From Thraustochytrium sp. TN22 (Eukaryota > Sar > Bigyra > Thraustochytrida > Thraustochytriidae), in assembly GCA_013306675.1 (NCBI GenBank), contig JABLUY010000249.1:1-54119 (forward strand): a stretch of DNA of 54,119 bases, written 5' to 3'. The notes below the pieces were generated by a model. The model was not told the origin of the DNA and made no database searches. It saw only the letters and a program-made list of their open reading frames with translations. Numbering within the stretch: the stretch's first letter is position 1; each line of letters starts with the position of its first letter. Of the stretch, positions 48,859-54,119 are shown in pieces. The position numbers and the translations under genes are program-made.

Positions 48859-49077
48859 GGGGGGGAGGCGCAGTGCGCGGCGGCGCGGCGGCGCTTCGCG
48901 CGCGGCGGCGGCGGCGCCAACGGCGCCTGCCTCGCGAAGGCGCAGGCAAGGCTGGCTGCGGCCCCAGCTCATCTTATCACTCCGCCTCTGCCGCACGGCG
49001 CGCGAGGCGCGGCGGGCCTGAGCGGCGCGTGAGCGCGCTCGCGTCTGCCGTGGCGAGGCCGTGACGCAAGAGGCGCG
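47721..49077. other. divergent intergenic region between coiled-coil and sulfotransferase genes
   Basis: 1.36 kb with an imperfect direct repeat (ATTGGCGGCAGCA...GAGCCGAGCAAG, near 48343 and 48385), a GGC run at 48818-48855 and no supported gene. Open frames here overlap on both strands and lack domains. Confidence 0.5.
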
Positions 49078-50471
49078 ATGCCATGGCTTATCCTGGATAA
49101 GGTGCTGTTCTTTCACGTGCCGCGCTGCGGCGGGACGAGCATCACCAAGCACCATCGCGTGGGCTACAAGGCGCGCCAGGGCAAGAACCCGTACTATAAG
49201 TTCGGGCTGTTGTACTACTACTACAGGTACTGGCTGCTGGAGCAGACGAACTTCCCGGTCTTCACGTAGGTTGGCGGCTGCCTGGCTGGGCTGCCTGGCT
49301 GGCGAGGCGGGCGTGTGGATGGGCATGTGGATGTGGATGGGGCGGATGGGCAGAGCAGGGCAGAGCAGGGCGGTGGTTCGACTAACAGACAAGGTCTTGG
49401 CTCGCGCGCAGATGGGAGAACCTGCTGGCCATGACACAGATCACAATCGCCATCTTCTTGTACTTTTTCCTGACACCGATCCCGCCAGCTCCGTACGTGA
49501 TGTGGACGACAGCGAGCTTTACATTCATTATGTCGACCTTCATCTGGACGGCGCCCGTCACGATGCGCAATAACACATTGCGTTGGCTGCTGATGATGTT
49601 CCAGTCCAAGGTGATGTGCGGGTTTGGCGGCGAGACCAAGTACATGACGGGGACGAACGAAAAGGGCTACCTCTTTCACATCACTGCGGAGCGCGCCATT
49701 CGGTACGGCTACGTGACTCAGGAGCAGTCGCGACGCTGCGGGTTCTCGATCGTGCGCAATCCGTACAGCCGCATGGTGTCCATGTACGAGTACAACAAGC
49801 GGCCGATGGAATCTTTCGAGAGCTTCGTGCGCAAGTTCCACGCCGAGTACTGGCGCGTGTACATGGGACGCAACACGACGGAGTGCGCCTACCTGTACTG
49901 CCACGTGATGCCCATGTTTGAGTACACGCACATGGATGGTCAGCAGACCGTGGCGTGCGTCATCAAGCAGGAGCACCTGAAAAACCTCGTGGCGTCCGAC
50001 TGGGAAAATTCCAACGTGCCGGAGACCATCCAGCGAGCGCTCACCGGCATCCCGCACGCCAACAAGAGGTCGCGCCGCGTCGCGTGGCAACGCTACTTCA
50101 CGCAGGAGACCATGGACCTGACGTACGAGATGTACCACAAGGACTTTGAGATCTTCGGCTACGACACCAACATTCCTGGGCGTACGGACATTGCCGTCTC
50201 GCGCGCCGTTCTCGAGGGCATCCGCCAGGACCCGGCCGCCTCCGTGCGGCCCGGCGCCGGCTTTTACCCGGCTTCGGCGAGCCGCACATCTCCCGCCGGC
50301 GCTGGCTCCGGCGTTGGCGCCGGCTCGGGATCTCGTTACGAGCGTGTCGACGGGGGGTCGCGGCGCATTGCCATCGAGGTGGACTATCAGGAGGACGATT
50401 TGACGGAGCCGGTACTTGGCGCCGACAAGCTCCCGGCGGACGGCGCTGGCCTTCTCCAGGACAACGGCCAC

Positions 50472-50513
<42 letters not shown>

Positions 50514-50714
50514 AACAACAACACGGAGAAGCGGACCACGCCACGCGCTGACTCCTTTCGCCACGATAGCACGGACGAGAGTGATGGCGGCCCGGAAACG
50601 GCCGTGCATGTGGACGGCGGGATTAGGCCCAGCCCGAGTCCGCTGTCGGAGGAGGAGATTGCAGCGCGCTGCGCCGCGGCCGTCTTTGTGCTCTCGGAGA
50701 GGTCACCAGCGTAG
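49078..50714 (+). CDS. spliced sulfotransferase-like membrane protein
   Basis: Two exons, 49078-49265 and 49412-50714, joining to a 496-residue protein. Exon 1 has the PAPS-binding loop FFHVPRCGGTSITK. Exon 2 continues with two hydrophobic segments (MTQITIAIFLYFFLTPIPPA and VMWTTASFTFIMSTFIW), then the second PAPS motif FSIVRNPYSRMVSMYEY and a C-terminal half typical of Golgi carbohydrate sulfotransferases (FESFVRKFHAEYW, EHLKNLV). The last 130 residues are Gly/Asp/Asn-rich and disordered. It is odd that the membrane segments lie between the two PAPS motifs instead of at the N-terminus. It probably transfers sulfate to a glycan or protein, but activity is uncertain given the insertion. Confidence 0.8.
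49266..49411 (+). other. spliceosomal intron (146 bases)
   Basis: The donor is AC|GTAGGT and the acceptor GCGCAG|ATGG, with a CTAAC branch-like site at 49382-49386, 25 bases before the AG. Removing it joins the two sulfotransferase frames exactly (codon split 2/1); without splicing a TAG stops translation at once. Confidence 0.88.
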
Positions 50715-50980
50715 AAAAAACTGACTATCGTTCAAGAATTGCCTGCTTGCCTGCTTGCCTACTTGCTTGCTTGCTTGATAGCATGATTGCTTGCCTCAGG
50801 GCCTTACTGTTAGGACTGACTGTGAGTGGACCTCTCGCCTTGCCTCTTGACGAACGCCCCATCGTGGGGATTGAACCTGGTGCTGCCGAAGCTGTAAAGT
50901 ACTTTACGAGGTTACACAGAGAATATAGAAAACATGAGGACAGGAGCGATCAGCTTTGAAGTAGCCAGCCTCGGCCTCGC
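50715..50980. other. intergenic region between convergent sulfotransferase and kinase genes
   Basis: 266 bases, AT-richer than its flanks. It contains CTTGCCTG-type repeats (50740-50775), a 14-base perfect palindrome GTAAAGTACTTTAC at 50894-50907 and a CCCCA/TGGGG hairpin near 50857-50869. No gene supported. Confidence 0.5.
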
Positions 50981-53900
50981 TCACCTGCGGCGACGGCTGC
51001 TGTGCGCCGACAGCTCGCGCAGGCGGCGCTTCTCTTCGTCACGGACCTGACGCATCTGAGCCTCGAGGTCATTGAGAAAGCGGCCGGGCGGGGCAAAGCT
51101 GGCTTGAGAGTTCTCCGAGGGAGACTGAATGAGAGCCTTGGAGGGAACGCCAAAGTGCGCGCGGATCTTCTCAGCGCGAAGGTCCAGGGCATAGTACTCG
51201 GCGGTGCGCTCCGACAGACTCGCCTTCGACTCATCACGCGGGACCGTGGCGCGGGATGCCGGCCCGTCCTGGCTCCGCGAGGAGGAGGAGGAGGAGGAGG
51301 CAGCCGTGGCGCCCATGCCGTTGCTCGCATTGCGCACGTGCTTGGGCGAAGGGCCGGCAAGGAAGGAGGCCACCGAGGAACTTGTGCTGTGCACAGATAG
51401 CTCGCGGTCACCATTGGACGCAATACTGTGGCTGCTCTGGTGGTGCGTGGGCATCGAGCGCACCGAGACGCGCGAGGAGGCCCGCTTGGGGGAGCGGTCC
51501 TTGTCGGAGGAGGCGGCCTTCTTCTTCTGCTGCTCCTCGAGCTGCTTGCGCTTTGCATGCAGCTTGGAAATACGAGCATGCGCCGCGGCGAGGACCTCAT
51601 CACCGGGATTCTTGATCCACTCGTGGTCGAGGACCTCAGCGGCAGTGAGGCGCTTGGCCGTGTCCAGCTGCAACATGGACGAGAGGAGCACCTTGGCCGG
51701 GTCCGGCACGAGGTCCCATTCGGCCTGCGGAATCAGCTCCGGCTCAAGGCCGTGCGAGATGGCCTTGAAGAGCTCGGCGGGAGACTTGCCCTTGAAGGGC
51801 GGGCGGCCCACGAGCAGCGCGAAGAGAACGCAGCCGAGCGCCCAGATATCGCTGTGAGGCCCTGGCTTGCCAAGCTTGGTGAGCTCGGGCGCAAGGTAGG
51901 GGGACATCCCGCTGAGGGGGAGGCGTCGGATCGCGTTGCGCCTGGCCGTCTCCGACTTGGCCGCGGCCGCGGCCGCAGCAGCAGCGGTGGCCGCCGTCGG
52001 CGAACCCTCGCTCGCACCCATGCCACGCTCCTGCTGCAGCTGCTGGCGGGGCGCACCAGCCTGGGCGCAGGCGCGTTGGTTCTGGCCGCTGGCGGCCTCG
52101 CGCGTAGCCTCGCCGCTGTTGTTGCCGGCGTGGGCGTCCTTGGCGGAATCGGCCGAGCCAACGCGGCTCGCGTTCGAGGAGCGCGACTTGTCGCCGCCGA
52201 GGACAACAGCGCGGCCGAACTCGATCACCTTGACGGTGTCGGTCTCGGAGTCCGTAAAGAGAAGGTTCTCCGGACGCAGATCACTGAGCACCACCTTGGC
52301 GCTGTGCAGCTCATTAAGCGCGCCGGCGATCTGGCGCACGAGGTCCGACACGTAGGCCTCCGTGTACTCCTCAGCCGGGACGAAGTCGGCGATGTGCTCG
52401 AAAAGGTCGCCGCCGCTGAGCTTCTCGAGGACCAAATAGACCATGTAGGGGTCCTCGTACGCCTGGAAGAGCTTACAAATGTTGGAGTGGTCAAGCTCGC
52501 GGGTGACACGACGCATGGCCTTGATCTCGTTGCGCAGGAGGAGCGCAGCCTCCTTGGTCTTGACGCGCTTCTCCTTGTCAACGACCTTGACAACGTACTC
52601 CTGGCCAGTCATGGTGGCCACGGCGTTGTGGACCTCGCCGAAGCGACCCATGCCGATGACATCCTCCAGCTTGTAGTGATAGTGGACAGAGCCGAGACCG
52701 CTGAGCGTGGGCGCGACCTCGACGCGGCGGATCAGGTTGATGGCGCGCTGGATCGCGTTCATCCAGCTCTGGCGCTCCTTCTCGCTCGAGGCCTGGAAGC
52801 GCCACGCCGAGGACAGGTTCCCGCTCTTCTCGTGCAGCGCGCTCGAGTCGAGGTCCTCGCCGCCCCGGCCAAACCAGTTGCTGAAGCCCCAGCCGCCGCC
52901 CGCGGCGGCCGTGTTCGAAGCGGCAGCCGCGCCACCGGCGCCTCCATCTGCCGCACCCGCCTGGCCGCCGCCGCTCCCCACGGCAGCGGTCGCGGCGTCA
53001 GCGCCAGCCATGTCGCCCCGCGCCGCGGCGGCGTCGGCGGCCACGGCCGCCTTGGCCTTTTCAGTGTCGGCCACCAGGCCGCGACGGATCTGCGCCTCGA
53101 GCGAGAGCACGTGGAAGGCGAAGGGGCCCTCGTCCGGCTCGCGGCTCTCGATGACGATGGTGTGCTTGGTGAGCTCGAGCTTGCCGCGCGGCGCGGCGGC
53201 AGCCGAGTCTTCGCGCGGCGGCCGCTCAAAGTACTTGAGCATGCGGCCCGAGAGCATAATATAGCGGCGCGACCACAGCTTGCGGTAGCGGAAGCCGCGC
53301 TTCTGCAAGAAGCCCGTCTTGCGCAGGTTCCACAGCTGCGTCTTGGCCTCGCTAAAGGTGAGGCCCGAGTCGTAGACGCGCCGGTGCGCGGCCTCCAGGC
53401 TACCGAAATTCGGGCACGAGGGGCTCGGCGCAGGGCCGCCGCTCCCGGTGCGCCGCTTCGCCGCGGGCGGCGCAATGAGCAGCTCGTCTCTGGGAATGAC
53501 GGGCCCCAGCTGCGCCTGCGAGAGAATGTGCGGCAGCGCCGGCTTGATCGTCTCCCCGTCGCCGGACACGCGCATGCGAATCCGCACACCTGGTGCGGGC
53601 GGCGCCGTGGTACGGGACAGGGGCGAGTCGGCGGCCGACGAGGACGAGGACCGGCACGATGAAACGCTCGGCGACGCCGGCACCGCGCGGGCGCCGCGCG
53701 CGCCGCCGCGCGCGCCCTCCTCATCCTCGCTGCTGCCTCCGCCGCGCGCTTCGGCGCCCTCGTCGCCGCTGCTTCTGTCGTTGCCATCCGCGTTCGTGTG
53801 CGCGCCCTGCTCAGCCTCGAGTGGGGGCGCCTCGACTTCCCGCGCGCCGCACGCACCGCCCTGCGCCTGCGCCCGCGCCTGCGCCCCGGCTTGCACCTGG

Positions 53901-54064
53901 GCGTGCGCCTGCGCCTGCGCGTCTGCGCCCGCGTCCTGCTGCCTCCTCTGCTCGCCGCGCGCCCCGCGCCGCCGCTGCCGGTCCGCGTCCTCCTGCTTCA
54001 CCTCAATGTCCTCATACTGGCCCCAGCCCTCGAGGCCGCCTCCGCCGCCGCCCGCGTCGCCCAT
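50981..54064 (-). CDS. PH-domain protein kinase with EFG in place of DFG
   Basis: A 1027-residue protein from ATG (MGDAGGGGGGLEGWGQ). Residues 1-235 are disordered. A PH domain spans about 245-443 (KTGFLQKRGFRYRKLWSRRYIML ... KERQSWMNAIQRA), with a long Ala/Gly insert in its last loop. The Ser/Thr kinase domain, about 460-815, is CaMK/DAPK-like: GMGRFGEV, K493 in YVVKVV, catalytic loop LSDLRPEN (D595, N600), then VIEFGRA with E615 where DFG is expected. About 95 mostly Gln/Ala/Ser residues are inserted before SPYLAPEL. The C-terminal 200 residues are basic and Ser-rich. The HRD motif is LSD. Lys, catalytic Asp and Asn are kept, but the metal-binding Asp is Glu, so activity may be weak or absent. 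PH-plus-kinase order recalls AKT and PKD; the family is unresolved. Confidence 0.88.
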   Translation of the reverse strand: MGDAGGGGGGLEGWGQYEDIEVKQEDADRQRRRGARGEQRRQQDAGADAQAQAHAQVQAGAQARAQAQGGACGAREVEAPPLEAEQGAHTNADGNDRSSGDEGAEARGGGSSEDEEGARGGARGARAVPASPSVSSCRSSSSSAADSPLSRTTAPPAPGVRIRMRVSGDGETIKPALPHILSQAQLGPVIPRDELLIAPPAAKRRTGSGGPAPSPSCPNFGSLEAAHRRVYDSGLTFSEAKTQLWNLRKTGFLQKRGFRYRKLWSRRYIMLSGRMLKYFERPPREDSAAAAPRGKLELTKHTIVIESREPDEGPFAFHVLSLEAQIRRGLVADTEKAKAAVAADAAAARGDMAGADAATAAVGSGGGQAGAADGGAGGAAAASNTAAAGGGWGFSNWFGRGGEDLDSSALHEKSGNLSSAWRFQASSEKERQSWMNAIQRAINLIRRVEVAPTLSGLGSVHYHYKLEDVIGMGRFGEVHNAVATMTGQEYVVKVVDKEKRVKTKEAALLLRNEIKAMRRVTRELDHSNICKLFQAYEDPYMVYLVLEKLSGGDLFEHIADFVPAEEYTEAYVSDLVRQIAGALNELHSAKVVLSDLRPENLLFTDSETDTVKVIEFGRAVVLGGDKSRSSNASRVGSADSAKDAHAGNNSGEATREAASGQNQRACAQAGAPRQQLQQERGMGASEGSPTAATAAAAAAAAAKSETARRNAIRRLPLSGMSPYLAPELTKLGKPGPHSDIWALGCVLFALLVGRPPFKGKSPAELFKAISHGLEPELIPQAEWDLVPDPAKVLLSSMLQLDTAKRLTAAEVLDHEWIKNPGDEVLAAAHARISKLHAKRKQLEEQQKKKAASSDKDRSPKRASSRVSVRSMPTHHQSSHSIASNGDRELSVHSTSSSVASFLAGPSPKHVRNASNGMGATAASSSSSSSRSQDGPASRATVPRDESKASLSERTAEYYALDLRAEKIRAHFGVPSKALIQSPSENSQASFAPPGRFLNDLEAQMRQVRDEEKRRLRELSAHSSRRRR

Positions 54065-54119
54065 CCTCCTCCGCGCCGCGCCGCGCCGCGCCGCGCCGCC
54101 AGGCGCGCGACCTGGAGTT
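54065..54119 (-). promoter_or_regulatory. 5' leader of the PH-kinase gene (partial)
   Basis: The last 55 bases lie upstream of the minus-strand ATG and include a CGCGC/GCGCCG repeat. The promoter continues outside the window. Confidence 0.35.

Noticed and set aside
50820-50910. tRNA- or U6-like sequence on the minus strand
   Set aside because: GGTTCAATCC resembles a B box and GCTTCGGCAGCAC resembles the start of U6, but the T-arm does not pair, there is no A box, and no other U6 sequence follows.

Overview
This window looks like nuclear DNA of a GC-rich, gene-dense and intron-poor eukaryote. The reasons are: typically eukaryotic multidomain proteins (KATNIP, an OCRL-type 5-phosphatase, RAD51B, OTUD6, ADCK2, an IQ/WW/B-box giant), mostly uninterrupted ORFs of 1-4.6 kb, one clear 146-base spliceosomal intron with GT-AG ends and a CTAAC branch site, and many homopeptide tracts (polyQ, polyN, polyG, polyS). 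A labyrinthulomycete (thraustochytrid-like) or related stramenopile would fit, and the ciliary gene KATNIP suggests a flagellated stage. This taxonomic placement is inference. Several long ORFs begin at non-ATG codons and were trimmed here to the first credible ATG.

Layout. 1-10.1 kb: a TPR protein with a WCVWE-type N-terminal domain (+), an ADCK2-like UbiB kinase (-), KATNIP (+), and an EF-hand protein carrying 35 pure CAG codons (+). 10.3-14.6 kb: the most unusual part, eight complete genes for 39-49 residue Cys-rich mini-proteins plus two matching 3' remnants. They lie on a 986-base tandem duplication and large inverted repeats, with three head-to-head pairs over related intergenic regions. 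15.2-24.1 kb: a membrane-anchored thioredoxin-like/JmjC protein (-), a PH-domain protein (+), a membrane-anchored purple acid phosphatase (-) and RAD51B (+). 24.1-27.5 kb: a 3.4 kb stretch with no gene I can support.

27.5-35 kb: a single-pass membrane protein (+), a nuclear-looking protein (+), a histone-fold protein with polyN (+), a two-helix membrane protein with a heptapeptide repeat tail (-), and a bZIP factor with a C-terminal membrane segment (-) whose upstream region holds a G-box palindrome and a TGACGTGG element. 35-54 kb: an OCRL/INPP5B-type phosphatase (-), an OTUD6-like deubiquitinase (-), the IQ/WW/B-box protein (+), a RING protein (+), a coiled-coil protein (-), a spliced sulfotransferase-like gene (+), and a PH-plus-kinase protein (-) in which the DFG aspartate is glutamate.

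Neighbouring genes do not form one pathway. They are independent eukaryotic units, several as divergent pairs (JmjC/PH, phosphatase/RAD51B, coiled-coil/sulfotransferase). The mini-protein cluster is the only set that clearly evolved together. Its conserved C2, C7, C10, C18, H21, C35, C37 pattern suggests a tiny metal-binding protein kept at high dosage, but its function is unknown to me.
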